Shown here: positions 16,014-23,257 of the stretch, one piece after another | Layout: every line of letters begins with the position of its first letter | How positions within the stretch are numbered: the stretch's first letter is position 1 | NCBI GenBank assembly: GCA_030040475.1 | Contig: JASHTQ010000549.1 | Location: forward strand, 1-26,041 | Length of the DNA: 26,041 nt | Direction: 5' to 3' | From: Streptosporangiaceae bacterium | GTDB lineage: Bacteria > Actinomycetota > Actinomycetes > Streptosporangiales > Streptosporangiaceae | The notes under the pieces: generated by a model | Database searches by the model: none | What the model was told of the DNA's origin: nothing | What the model saw: the letters and a program-made list of their open reading frames with translations, nothing else | Made by a program: the position numbers and the translations under genes

Positions 16014-16958
16014 TCAGGCCTCCATCTCGCCGAGCAGCCAGGTCACGTAGCGAAGCGCGCTTCGTTGTTCCCAGACGCGGTCGCCGCCGTAGTGCTCGAT
16101 GCAGATCGGGCCGGAGTATCCGGCGTTCGCCGCCATCCGGAAGGCCTCGGCGTAGTCGATGTCCCCGTCCGCCATCGCGGTGGGAAACGTGACAAACGGC
16201 CCGGCCGGCCACACCGGAGCACGCCGGAAGTTCTTGACGTGCCAGTAGTTCATATACGGCAGGCTGCGGCGCAGGGTCTCCTGCCACGCTTCGCCGAGCT
16301 CGCGCGGCTCCCGGTAGAGATTAGCCAGGTCGGGATTCAGCCCCAGGTTCGGGGCGCCGACGTCGGTGACAAGTCTCGCCGCGTCGGCGCCGCTGCCGAG
16401 CAGGGTCCGCTCGTACAGTTCCAGGGATACCTGGATGCCGCGCTCCGCGGCATACTGGCATACCTCACGGAGCCTGGTGACTGCCAACTGCCAGACGGTC
16501 GCGTCGCGCTCGTCGCCAGGAGCGTCGACGGACCAGAAGGGCCACTGCCCCGACTGCTCGGCGGTGAGCGGCCGGTGGAAGCCGATGCATACGAGCGGGG
16601 CGCCGAGGGTGACCGCCGCGTCGATGCTGGCCCGGGTGTGCTCGAGATTCGCCGCTCCGTCGCGGGGATCGATGATGCTCTTGCGGATCACGCTGATCCC
16701 AGTGAGCGTCAGGCCCAGGCCGTTGATGACGTTACGCAGTTCGGCGAGTTCGCCGGACCCCAGTTCGCCTGGGGAAAGCCAGGTATCGACGAGGTCGATC
16801 GCCTCGAATCCGGACCGCCGCAGCCTTGCCAGGTCGGCCGACCAGACGCTGGCCGCGGCGGAGCCGCCGACACAGGCGCCGCCGCGCCTGGCCGGCAGGG
16901 CCAGCGTGCTTCCCGCCACGATGGGGCGATCTTTGAACCTGATCGTGGCCTCTGTCAT
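16014..16958 (-). CDS. Sugar phosphate isomerase/epimerase-type TIM barrel (AP endonuclease 2 fold)
   Basis: 314 residues. The sequence follows the xylose-isomerase-like barrel: GFEAIDLVDTWL early, LTGISVIRKSI, ASIDAAVTLGAPLVCIGFHRPL, GIQVSLELYER with a metal-type Glu, LGLNPDLANLYREP, YWHVKNFRR with a metal-type His, and GPICIEHYGGDR with a terminal Glu and His. The placement of acidic and His residues fits the divalent-metal site of the family. Members isomerise or epimerise keto sugars; others cleave 3-keto glycosides or dehydrate inosose. The ATG overlaps the stop of the PAS-AraC gene (ATGA, 16955-16958), so the two are coupled. Substrate cannot be told from the sequence. Confidence 0.8.
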   Translation of the reverse strand: MTEATIRFKDRPIVAGSTLALPARRGGACVGGSAAASVWSADLARLRRSGFEAIDLVDTWLSPGELGSGELAELRNVINGLGLTLTGISVIRKSIIDPRDGAANLEHTRASIDAAVTLGAPLVCIGFHRPLTAEQSGQWPFWSVDAPGDERDATVWQLAVTRLREVCQYAAERGIQVSLELYERTLLGSGADAARLVTDVGAPNLGLNPDLANLYREPRELGEAWQETLRRSLPYMNYWHVKNFRRAPVWPAGPFVTFPTAMADGDIDYAEAFRMAANAGYSGPICIEHYGGDRVWEQRSALRYVTWLLGEMEA

Positions 16959-17812
16959 ATGCTCGCTACCCCAATGCCGCGGAATCGCTTGCGGTAAGCG
17001 CTTGGCGTGGACTGCTGGTCCCTGGCGAAGTCATTGGAGAAATGGCTCTGGTCGGAGTACCCGGTAGCCGCCGCTATCGCCGCTATCGGCAGCTCCGTGC
17101 TGCAGAGCAGGTCACATGCGGCCGTCAGCCGCATCCGGCGCAAGTACTGGTGCGGAGTGTCGCCAAACTGCGTCTTGAAGCGCCTGGTGAACTGGCTCGC
17201 CGACATTGCGGCGGCCTTCGCCATGTCGGCAACGGTCAGCCGGCGATGCATCTCCTTTGCGATGAGCGTGATGGCCGGAAGCAGGGGATCGGGCGGTTGG
17301 GCGGCCAGTGCCCGCTTCTCCAGCGGCCGCGTCACTCCCACTAGGCCGATGATGGTTCCGTCGACCGTGAGGACGGGAAGCTTCGTGCTCAGGTACCAGG
17401 TCGACGGCCCGCCCGGCTTCCGGACGAGCTCAACGAGCCCCACGAACCGCCGACCATGCTCCAGTACCTGCTCCTCGTTAGCGCGGTACTGGACAGCGAG
17501 ATCTGCCGGAGCCACGTCCTCGTCGCGGAGCCCGAGCAGCTGGCGGTCGGTCTGAAAGCCGGCCAGCCGAACCAGGCCCTCGCTGCACCACAGGAATCGC
17601 CTCTCTTTGTCCTTGAGGTAGGCCGGGATGTGCGGCATCAGGTTGAGAGCCTCGGTCAGCGCGCTTCCCCAGTAGTCGAGCGGCACTTCCGCGCCCACGT
17701 CCGGGCAGTTCATCGGCCGACGGCCGAGCCCGCCGACGAACCGGTTCCCATTAGCCCGTGCCAAGGTTCGCCGCCGCAACACGCAGCTATGCGAGTCATA
17801 GCCGGACCTCAT
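16955..17812 (-). CDS. AraC-family regulator with an N-terminal PAS domain
   Basis: 285 residues. After about 45 residues of leader comes a PAS-type sensor (about 55-165: PHIPAYLKDKERRFLWCSEG through TIIGLVGVTRPLEKR). The C-terminal double helix-turn-helix spans about 185-280: MSASQFTRRFKTQFGDTPHQ is the first and AIAAATGYSDQSHFSNDF the second, with the family's final P.AYRKRF. The start at 17812 has AGGAGG with a five-base spacer after the following GG. An internal ATG at 17713 would remove the leader but has no ribosome-binding site. PAS domains of this class sense small ligands or an aromatic/flavin cofactor; the ligand is unknown. It is expressed with the TIM-barrel isomerase and preceded by a promoter with an operator in its -35. 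Confidence 0.9.
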   Translation of the reverse strand: MRSGYDSHSCVLRRRTLARANGNRFVGGLGRRPMNCPDVGAEVPLDYWGSALTEALNLMPHIPAYLKDKERRFLWCSEGLVRLAGFQTDRQLLGLRDEDVAPADLAVQYRANEEQVLEHGRRFVGLVELVRKPGGPSTWYLSTKLPVLTVDGTIIGLVGVTRPLEKRALAAQPPDPLLPAITLIAKEMHRRLTVADMAKAAAMSASQFTRRFKTQFGDTPHQYLRRMRLTAACDLLCSTELPIAAIAAATGYSDQSHFSNDFARDQQSTPSAYRKRFRGIGVASI

Positions 17813-17914
17813 CGTCCCCTCCTGCGTCCCTCAGGCACCGCCCGGCTGACTGCCGAGTTGCACCGCTGCGAATTGCCGATGGCAGGCGAGTAGCCCGGCA
17901 GCACTTCTTTGATA

Positions 17915-17923
17915 CGTCTGACG
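17915..17923. promoter_or_regulatory. Variant operator CGTCTGACG upstream of the PAS-AraC gene
   Basis: GATACGTCTGACGAAT matches GATACATCTGATGACT at the GntR gene except for paired changes at both symmetrical positions and one flank base, so the palindrome is kept. It lies about 50 bases downstream of the predicted AraC -10 and 103 bases before the start codon. Confidence 0.45.
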
Positions 17924-17971
17924 AATAAGCCGACCTTGAGTATGTCTTATGCGTTATTACGCTAGAAACGG

Positions 17972-18000
17972 ACATTAGCACGATGCTTTCATCAGATCAA
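17972..18000 (-). promoter_or_regulatory. Probable promoter of the PAS-AraC/isomerase operon
   Basis: Minus strand: -35 TTGATC (18000-17995), exactly 17 bases, -10 TAATGT (17977-17972), pointing at the AraC gene. The -35 overlaps both the fucosidase stop and the operator-like site CATCAGATC. Nearby is GCGTTATTACGC (17951-17962), an IR that could be an AraC site. Confidence 0.5.
17990..17998. promoter_or_regulatory. Degenerate GntR-type operator over the AraC promoter
   Basis: CATCAGATC, one base from the CATCAGATG core, within TTTCATCAGATCAA. It overlaps the predicted -35 hexamer of the AraC operon and the stop codon of the fucosidase gene, an arrangement that would let the repressor exclude RNA polymerase. 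Confidence 0.45.
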
Positions 18001-19520
18001 TAGTGATGCCTCTCAGTCTGTCCGGCGTCCCACCGTGTCGTGGCGGGCAGCGCGGACCCGCGCCCTGCTACCGCTCCGGCACGCGAACGCGAGACGTTCG
18101 GCGGCCAGGCAGGCAGGGCGGAAAGCGCAGGTAACCGCAATGCGAAGCGCACCGCGACGGGCAGGCCCTCGATCAGCGGCGGCACCGTCAGCACCAGCCC
18201 GGCGCCGTCCTCAGTCACCGGGATCGCCTTCCCCGTTGCGGTCACGGCGGAGGCCGTATCCAGCCGATCGGTGCTGACGGCCAGCCGCAGCGGTCCGGGA
18301 GACCGGACGATCGCCCATGCATGGCTGCCGGTAGCGGTCCACCGGACCCACGGCTCGTCCGAACTCCGGGCGGCATCCGGCGACAGCGGCCAGGTTCCGT
18401 AGATCGCCGGGGCGCAGTACTCCATCCAGTCGCCGAGCCGGGTGAGCACGGCGCGCTGTGCCCGCGGGATGGCCCCGCTGGCGGTAGGTCCGACGTTCAG
18501 CAGGAGGTTCCCGCCGCGTGAGACCACGTCCGTCAGGTGCATGCACAGCCTGGACGGGCTGAGCAGGTGCCGCTCGTCTTCCACCTGGTTGTAACCGAAC
18601 GACATCCCTATCCCACGGCAGTTCTCCCAGCTCCCGTCCTGCTCCTTCTCTCGGTGGGCCTGGTACTCGCTGGTCCGGAAGTCGTAATGAGTGGCGTCCC
18701 CCCAGCGGTCGTTTACCACACCGTCCGGTACCTCTGCGTAGTAATACCGGAACAGCTCCATCAGTCCCAGCGACCCGGCGTGCTTCCCCGCGTCAGGCCA
18801 TTCGATGTCGTTCCACAGCACGCTCGGCCGGTAACGGTCGATCAGGTCCCGCACGTGGCCGTAGGCGTAAGCCGCGTAGGCGGCGTCCACCGGCCGGTGG
18901 CGAGGGTCCCGGACGGACGTGAAGATGTCATGATCCGGGAGCAGGTCGTGGGCCGGCAGGCCGGTCACGTACCAGTCGAGCCCGCCCGAGTAGTAGACGC
19001 CGAAGCGCATCCCGGCCCGCCGCACCGCGGCCTGGATATCGTGGAGCAGGTCACGGCGCGGGCCGCGGGCGACCGTATTGCGCGTCCCAGTCCCAGGGGC
19101 GTTCCACAGCGCGATCCCGTCGTGGTGCTTGGCCACGGGAATGACGTACCGGGCCCCCGCCCGGGCAAAGAGCGCGGCCCAGGACGCCGGGTCGAACTCG
19201 TCGGCCGACCACTCGTCGAGGAAGTCGTCATAGGCCGCGTCGCCGTAGACCTGCCGGTGATGCTCGCGGGCCGGGCTGTCTTTGAAGCGGATGGTGTTCC
19301 AGTACCATTCGGCGTACGGGTTGTGCCGGAACCAGGTGTCCCCGTCGACCGCGCCGAGTTCTCCAGTCGGCTCGGCCCACGCGGGCACCGAATAGGCGCC
19401 CCAGTGAACCATTATCCCGAGCTTCGCGTCCGTGAACCATTCCGGCAGCGGCCGCCGGAGTTCCTCCCACGGGACACTCGGCTCGGGCTCGCGTACGGCC
19501 TTGAACCCGTATTTGCCCAT
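17997..19520 (-). CDS. GH29 alpha-L-fucosidase, cytoplasmic
   Basis: 507 residues. The catalytic barrel has the GH29 landmarks: WFTDAKLGIMVHWGAYSVPAW at the start (HWG), AEWYWNTIR, ARYVIPVAKHHDGIALW (KHHDG), FGVYYSGGLDWY, and SVLWNDIEWPD, in which the Asp of WND (about residue 238) is the retaining nucleophile. The C-terminal part (about 395 onwards) is a beta-domain. No signal peptide or lipobox is visible, so the enzyme works inside the cell on imported fucosides. GGAAGG precedes two near ATG codons; it has proper spacing (6) only to the second, at 19520, rather than 19526. It is the last of a four-gene operon after the RmlC-like gene (16-22 bases). It releases L-fucose for the FucD pathway. 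Confidence 0.92.
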   Translation of the reverse strand: MGKYGFKAVREPEPSVPWEELRRPLPEWFTDAKLGIMVHWGAYSVPAWAEPTGELGAVDGDTWFRHNPYAEWYWNTIRFKDSPAREHHRQVYGDAAYDDFLDEWSADEFDPASWAALFARAGARYVIPVAKHHDGIALWNAPGTGTRNTVARGPRRDLLHDIQAAVRRAGMRFGVYYSGGLDWYVTGLPAHDLLPDHDIFTSVRDPRHRPVDAAYAAYAYGHVRDLIDRYRPSVLWNDIEWPDAGKHAGSLGLMELFRYYYAEVPDGVVNDRWGDATHYDFRTSEYQAHREKEQDGSWENCRGIGMSFGYNQVEDERHLLSPSRLCMHLTDVVSRGGNLLLNVGPTASGAIPRAQRAVLTRLGDWMEYCAPAIYGTWPLSPDAARSSDEPWVRWTATGSHAWAIVRSPGPLRLAVSTDRLDTASAVTATGKAIPVTEDGAGLVLTVPPLIEGLPVAVRFALRLPALSALPAWPPNVSRSRAGAVAGRGSALPATTRWDAGQTERHHY

Positions 19521-19542
19521 TCCCATCCTTCCGCGCGCCGTG

Positions 19543-20127
19543 TCAGCGCTTCACCGGTACCACGTCGGGCAGCGCGGGCCGGTCACGATCGTCGGCGAGC
19601 ATCGCTGCCTCCTGGAGCGGAATGGGCCATGCGACGGCGAGGTCCGGATCCCCGAGGGCGACGTTGGTCGACGGATCGGGGGAAGTCCGCTGATCCTCCA
19701 GATAGGTGTACTGGACATCGTCGACAAGGGTCTGATAAGAGTTCCCGCAGCCCTTGGGCACGTAGATGCCTATCGACGGGTTGAGGGAGACGGTCTCGAC
19801 GACGCCGAACGTGTCGCCTTCCCGCAGGTCGACGATGGCCGCAAACGCTTCACCCCTGGTCACGCTGATGAATTTATTGACGGTGTCCGCGTGGATGCCC
19901 CGGGTGAAGCCGCGGCGCTCGATAGAGGCGACCTGATTGCCGACCGGCGTAAAATCATCCGGAAAGCCCAGCGGGAGGAGCGCGCTAAGCTGGAAGTTTT
20001 CCTTCATCCAGCCGCGGCCGTCAGCATTGATCACCTGCTCCACGACGAGCACGCCGGGGATTTTCGTGGTGCGTACCGCGAGCTTCTTGTTCTGGTACAG
20101 CGTCTCGTCGTAATTCGAGTAATTCAT
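19543..20127 (-). CDS. RmlC-like sugar 3,5-epimerase family protein
   Basis: 194 residues, the usual size of dTDP-4-dehydrorhamnose 3,5-epimerases. TKIPGVLVVEQV, GRGWMKENFQ, RRGFTRGIHADTVNKFISVTRG (the His of RGIH is the conserved catalytic base), AFAAIVDLREGDTFG, and IYVPKGCGNSYQTL follow the cupin pattern of RmlC. The usual RGLHYQ is RGIHAD and the YxxxY end differs, so it need not act on dTDP-sugars. No rmlA, rmlB or rmlD is present. In a fucoside-degrading operon it may epimerise a 4-keto-6-deoxy sugar formed by one of the dehydrogenases. The start at 20127 has AGGAAGGAA upstream; the frame is open for 48 codons before it, but that extension runs into the AKR gene. Confidence 0.82.
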   Translation of the reverse strand: MNYSNYDETLYQNKKLAVRTTKIPGVLVVEQVINADGRGWMKENFQLSALLPLGFPDDFTPVGNQVASIERRGFTRGIHADTVNKFISVTRGEAFAAIVDLREGDTFGVVETVSLNPSIGIYVPKGCGNSYQTLVDDVQYTYLEDQRTSPDPSTNVALGDPDLAVAWPIPLQEAAMLADDRDRPALPDVVPVKR

Positions 20128-20143
20128 GACATTCCTTCCTGTA

Positions 20144-21115
20144 TCAGTATGTCGGCGGGGCGGGCGGCGGCACGATCGCGTCGATCGCGTCGAGTTCTTC
20201 CTGAGTCGGCTGCCACAGCACCGCCTCGGCGTTGGCTCGAAGCTGATCCGGCGAGCTCGCGCCCGCGACAACCGAGCCGACGCAGGCCCGGCCGGCCAGC
20301 CCGCCGAGGGCGATCTCTAGCAGCGAGCGCCCGTTCTCCGCGCCCCATTTCGACAGCCGCTCCACCTGGTCGAGCCTCGCGTCCGTGACCATCGCCGGGG
20401 AGCCCGCGATCTTCGTGCCGGCCGGCAGCGGCTCACCCCTCCTTACCTTCCCGGTCAGCAGCCCCTGCGCGAGCGGCATATAGGGCAGCATGCCGATTTT
20501 GTAGTGGATTGCCGCGGGCACCACGACGGCCTCCCACTCCCGGTCCAGCAGCGACCAGCGGTTCTGCGCGGAGATAAAGGGCGTGAGATGGTTTTCCCTT
20601 GCCACGTGGTCGGCCTCGGCGAGCTGCCACCCGTTGAGATTGGAGTGGCCTACGTACCGGACTTTTCCTTCCTGGACCAGTTCGTGCAGCGCGGCCAGGG
20701 TCTCCACCATCGGCGTCGTGTGATCGGGTGCGTGCAACTGGTAGAGATCGATGTAGTCGGTGCGCAGGCGTCGCAGGCTGGCCTCGATCGCGCGGCGGAT
20801 GTAGGCCCGCCCGGCCTTGGCACCTGCGACCGCTCCGTACCCCATATCGCGGTCGGTGTAGCCGAACTTGGTGGCCAGCAGGATCTTGTCGCGCCTGCCC
20901 TCGAGCATGTCGCCGAGCGCGATCTCCGAGCCGCCGATATTGCCGAAGAGGTTTCCGTAGATGTCGGCGGTGTCAAATAGCGTGATGCCGACGTCGATCG
21001 CCGCGTCCACCACCCGTCGGGAGGATTCGAGATCCATTCGCCCGCCGAAGTTGTTGCAGCCTAGCGCCAGCACGGAAACGACGAGCCCGGAATTGCCCAG
21101 TGCCCGATATTTCAT
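20144..21115 (-). CDS. Aldo/keto reductase (AKR, L-glyceraldehyde-reductase/YajO-like branch)
   Basis: 323 residues. MKYRALGNSGLVVSVLALGCNNFG starts the barrel. Catalytic residues: Asp/Tyr in LFDTADIYGN, Lys in LATKFGY, and His in LYQLHAPDHTTP. ISAQNRWSLLDRE and YMPLAQGLLTGKVRRGEPLP are further family segments. GAGGAGAAAA is well placed before the ATG. It lies 10 bases after the zinc alcohol dehydrogenase stop and 16 bases before the RmlC-like start, so the four genes from 22130 to 17997 form one operon. It probably oxidises or reduces C1 of a sugar, or reduces an aldehyde such as L-lactaldehyde. The exact substrate cannot be read from sequence. Confidence 0.83.
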   Translation of the reverse strand: MKYRALGNSGLVVSVLALGCNNFGGRMDLESSRRVVDAAIDVGITLFDTADIYGNLFGNIGGSEIALGDMLEGRRDKILLATKFGYTDRDMGYGAVAGAKAGRAYIRRAIEASLRRLRTDYIDLYQLHAPDHTTPMVETLAALHELVQEGKVRYVGHSNLNGWQLAEADHVARENHLTPFISAQNRWSLLDREWEAVVVPAAIHYKIGMLPYMPLAQGLLTGKVRRGEPLPAGTKIAGSPAMVTDARLDQVERLSKWGAENGRSLLEIALGGLAGRACVGSVVAGASSPDQLRANAEAVLWQPTQEELDAIDAIVPPPAPPTY

Positions 21116-21125
21116 AATTTTCTCC

Positions 21126-22130
21126 TCATTGGTAAAGCAGCACCTTGCCGCAGCGGCCGGTGTCTTGCAGGTCCATGGCCTGCGCCACGCTGTCGAGCCC
21201 CAACTCGTGCGTGATCATCGCGTCGAGCGCTCGCCCGTGTTCGCGGATTAGCGTCCACATGACGGCCGTATCGCGCAGGTGATTCCAGTGCCAGCACCCG
21301 TGTATTGCCACGCCATGCGGGACCAGCGGAGGCAGTCGTACCTGAGCGTCCCAGGCGAGCAGGGCCATCCGGCCGAGCGGCCACAAGGCCGGCAATAGCT
21401 GCGCCGGCGCCGAGAGCACGCCGCTCGTCTCGATGGCACAGCTTGCACCGAAGCCGTCCGTCAGCTCACCGATGATTCGCGGGAAGGCCGGATCGCCGGG
21501 GTCGAGGCTGCTGACCGCGCCCAGCCGCAACGCCAGGCGCGCCCGGTACTCGTTGGGCTCCACCGCGATGACCCGCGCGCCTCGTGCGATCGCGTGCACG
21601 GTCGCGCCAAGCCCCACCGGGCCACAGCCGGACACCAGGACGGTATCGCCTTCGGACACTTCTAGCCGCCGCATCGCGTTCAGGCCCGGTCCCAACCCGC
21701 AGCACGCGAGGGCGGCATGCTTCAGGCTGACGTCAGCGGGAACCGGCAGCAACAGCCAGTCCGGCTTGATGAGGTACTCGGCGTAGGTCGCCGTCCCGTA
21801 CCGGGAACCGGTCTCAGCCAGGACGTCACGCTGGCGGCGGCAGTAGATGTGTTCTCCCATCGTGCACAGGCGGCACTGGCCGCATCCGTTACCAGGCATG
21901 ACGACAACGCGGTCACCCTCGCGGACGAGCTGTGAGTCAGCCGGGTCCGCGACGATTCCCGCGGCCTCGTGCCCGAGGACGTCGCTCGGGGCACCGGCGC
22001 GCCGGGCCTTGAACTCGGTGCACATTGGCGTGATCGTGACCTGGACCTTCACGATGTTCCCCGCCGCACGGGGTTCGGGACGGTCGACGACCGTGACCGC
22101 GCCGCCGGGCGCCACCACGCAGGCCTTCAC
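21126..22130 (-). CDS. Zinc-dependent alcohol/polyol dehydrogenase (MDR family)
   Basis: 334 residues with intact zinc sites: catalytic Cys in PMCTEF, GHEAAGIV for the His-Glu pair, and a structural-zinc lobe GNGCGQCRLCTMGEHIYC with the four Cys. The Rossmann motif is VLVSGCGPVGLG near residue 170. C-terminal DTGRCGKVLLYQ closes the family's domain. It should oxidise a secondary alcohol of a sugar or polyol with NAD(P). I chose GTG at 22130, which starts VKACVVAPGG at the usual first strand; it has no Shine-Dalgarno and may be read leaderless. A longer frame to 22268 adds 46 residues without family features. It is the first gene of the fucosidase operon and is divergent from the plus-strand AKR. 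Confidence 0.85.
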   Translation of the reverse strand: MKACVVAPGGAVTVVDRPEPRAAGNIVKVQVTITPMCTEFKARRAGAPSDVLGHEAAGIVADPADSQLVREGDRVVVMPGNGCGQCRLCTMGEHIYCRRQRDVLAETGSRYGTATYAEYLIKPDWLLLPVPADVSLKHAALACCGLGPGLNAMRRLEVSEGDTVLVSGCGPVGLGATVHAIARGARVIAVEPNEYRARLALRLGAVSSLDPGDPAFPRIIGELTDGFGASCAIETSGVLSAPAQLLPALWPLGRMALLAWDAQVRLPPLVPHGVAIHGCWHWNHLRDTAVMWTLIREHGRALDAMITHELGLDSVAQAMDLQDTGRCGKVLLYQ

Positions 22131-22336
22131 GGCCGGGCCAGCGTGCGTGCAGCAGGCAAGATCGGACCTCCGCGGACAGCGAGGCGGGAGGGTCCTCACG
22201 CTACCTGCTACCCGATGGCCTGCTCTTGTAAGAAGCCGCCCTTGTTTTGGAAGAACGCGGCGCACCACTTCCCGCGGCGGTTGCAGCGCGACATGGCTGG
22301 TTACTGTTGGCCAAGACCCGAGGAGGCGAGGACGTC

Positions 22337-23167
22337 ATGGTGAGTGCGCCGATTCTCGTGATGAACGATGGCCGTCAGATTCCGCAGATCGGCCTTGGCC
22401 TCAGGCTCATCCCGCCCGGCGAGCTCGGCCAGGTGCTGTCGGCCGCGGTCGGCCTTGGCTATCACCTCGTCGACACCGCTCAGACCTACGGCAACGAGGA
22501 CGGCGTGGGGCAGGCGCTGGCCGCCGGCGCGGTGGCCCGCGATCAGCTGCTCATCACGACCAAGATCGCGAACCGCAACCAGGGACGCGCCAAGGCGATG
22601 GCCTCGTTCGAGGAGAGCAGGAGGGCGCTCGGAGCCGACGTGCTCGACCTGCTCCTCATCCACTGGCCCATGCCCATGTTCGACGAGTACATCGCTACCT
22701 GGCGTGCCCTGGAGGAACTCCAGGCAAGCGGAGTCGTTCGATCAATCGGGGTTTCCAACTTCACCGTGCCGCATCTACGCCGGCTGCTCACGGAGACCGA
22801 CGTGCCCCCCGTGGTTAACCAGGTGGAACTCCATCCGTCCTATCACCAAGAGAGCCTGCGAGAGTTCCACGCCGAACACGGAATCCTGACGCAGGCCTGG
22901 GCGCCGCTCGGCCAGGGCGGGAGTCTGCTCGGAAATCCGCTTATACGCCGGATCGCGGCGGATAAGGGTCGCACCCCGGCGCAGATCGTATTGCGGTGGC
23001 ATGTACAGCTCGGCAATGTCGTGATTCCGAAGTCGTCAAGCCCGCAGCGGATGGCAGAGAACCTCGCCGTCTTCGACTTCACGCTCGACGACTCGGAGAT
23101 GAAGCAGATCTCGGGGCTGCCGCAGCAGCGCATGGGTCCCGATCCCGAGAGTCATTCGGCGCAGTGA
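22337..23167 (+). CDS. Aldo/keto reductase of the AKR5/2,5-diketogluconate reductase type
   Basis: 276 residues, the short AKR form. The tetrad is visible in LVDTAQTYGNE (Asp, Tyr), ITTKIANRN (Lys) and LLIHWPMP (His). IGVSNFTVPHL, VVNQVELHPSYHQ, AWAPLGQGG and VVIPKSSSPQRMAENL (NADP 2'-phosphate site) place it in the AKR5-type group of NADPH-dependent reductases of keto acids and aldehydes. The ATG at 22337 has AGGAGGCGAGGAC upstream; a start at 22247 would add 30 residues without homology to the fold. It is the first of a two-gene plus-strand operon. A role in reducing 2-keto sugar acids or an aldehyde by-product is plausible but not shown. Confidence 0.88.
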   Translation: MVSAPILVMNDGRQIPQIGLGLRLIPPGELGQVLSAAVGLGYHLVDTAQTYGNEDGVGQALAAGAVARDQLLITTKIANRNQGRAKAMASFEESRRALGADVLDLLLIHWPMPMFDEYIATWRALEELQASGVVRSIGVSNFTVPHLRRLLTETDVPPVVNQVELHPSYHQESLREFHAEHGILTQAWAPLGQGGSLLGNPLIRRIAADKGRTPAQIVLRWHVQLGNVVIPKSSSPQRMAENLAVFDFTLDDSEMKQISGLPQQRMGPDPESHSAQ

Positions 23168-23257
23168 GCGCGCCGCGAATGAGTCTCCTGGTGACATCCG
23201 CCCCGGCCGCGGAGGCGGATAGCACAGCAATCATTCACCCCGGTGGAAGGCAGCATC

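Noticed and set aside
15957..16997. 346-codon plus-strand frame opposite the TIM-barrel isomerase
   Set aside because: Antisense shadow of a gene with a coupled start, clear barrel motifs and proper codon bias.
17796..17981. 61-codon minus-strand frame upstream of the PAS-AraC gene
   Set aside because: Overlaps the AraC start in another frame, has no family features and covers the -10 and variant operator region.
18537..19784. 415-codon plus-strand frame opposite the fucosidase
   Set aside because: It is antisense to the GH29 gene, whose motifs are unambiguous; no family signature and typical mirror-frame composition.
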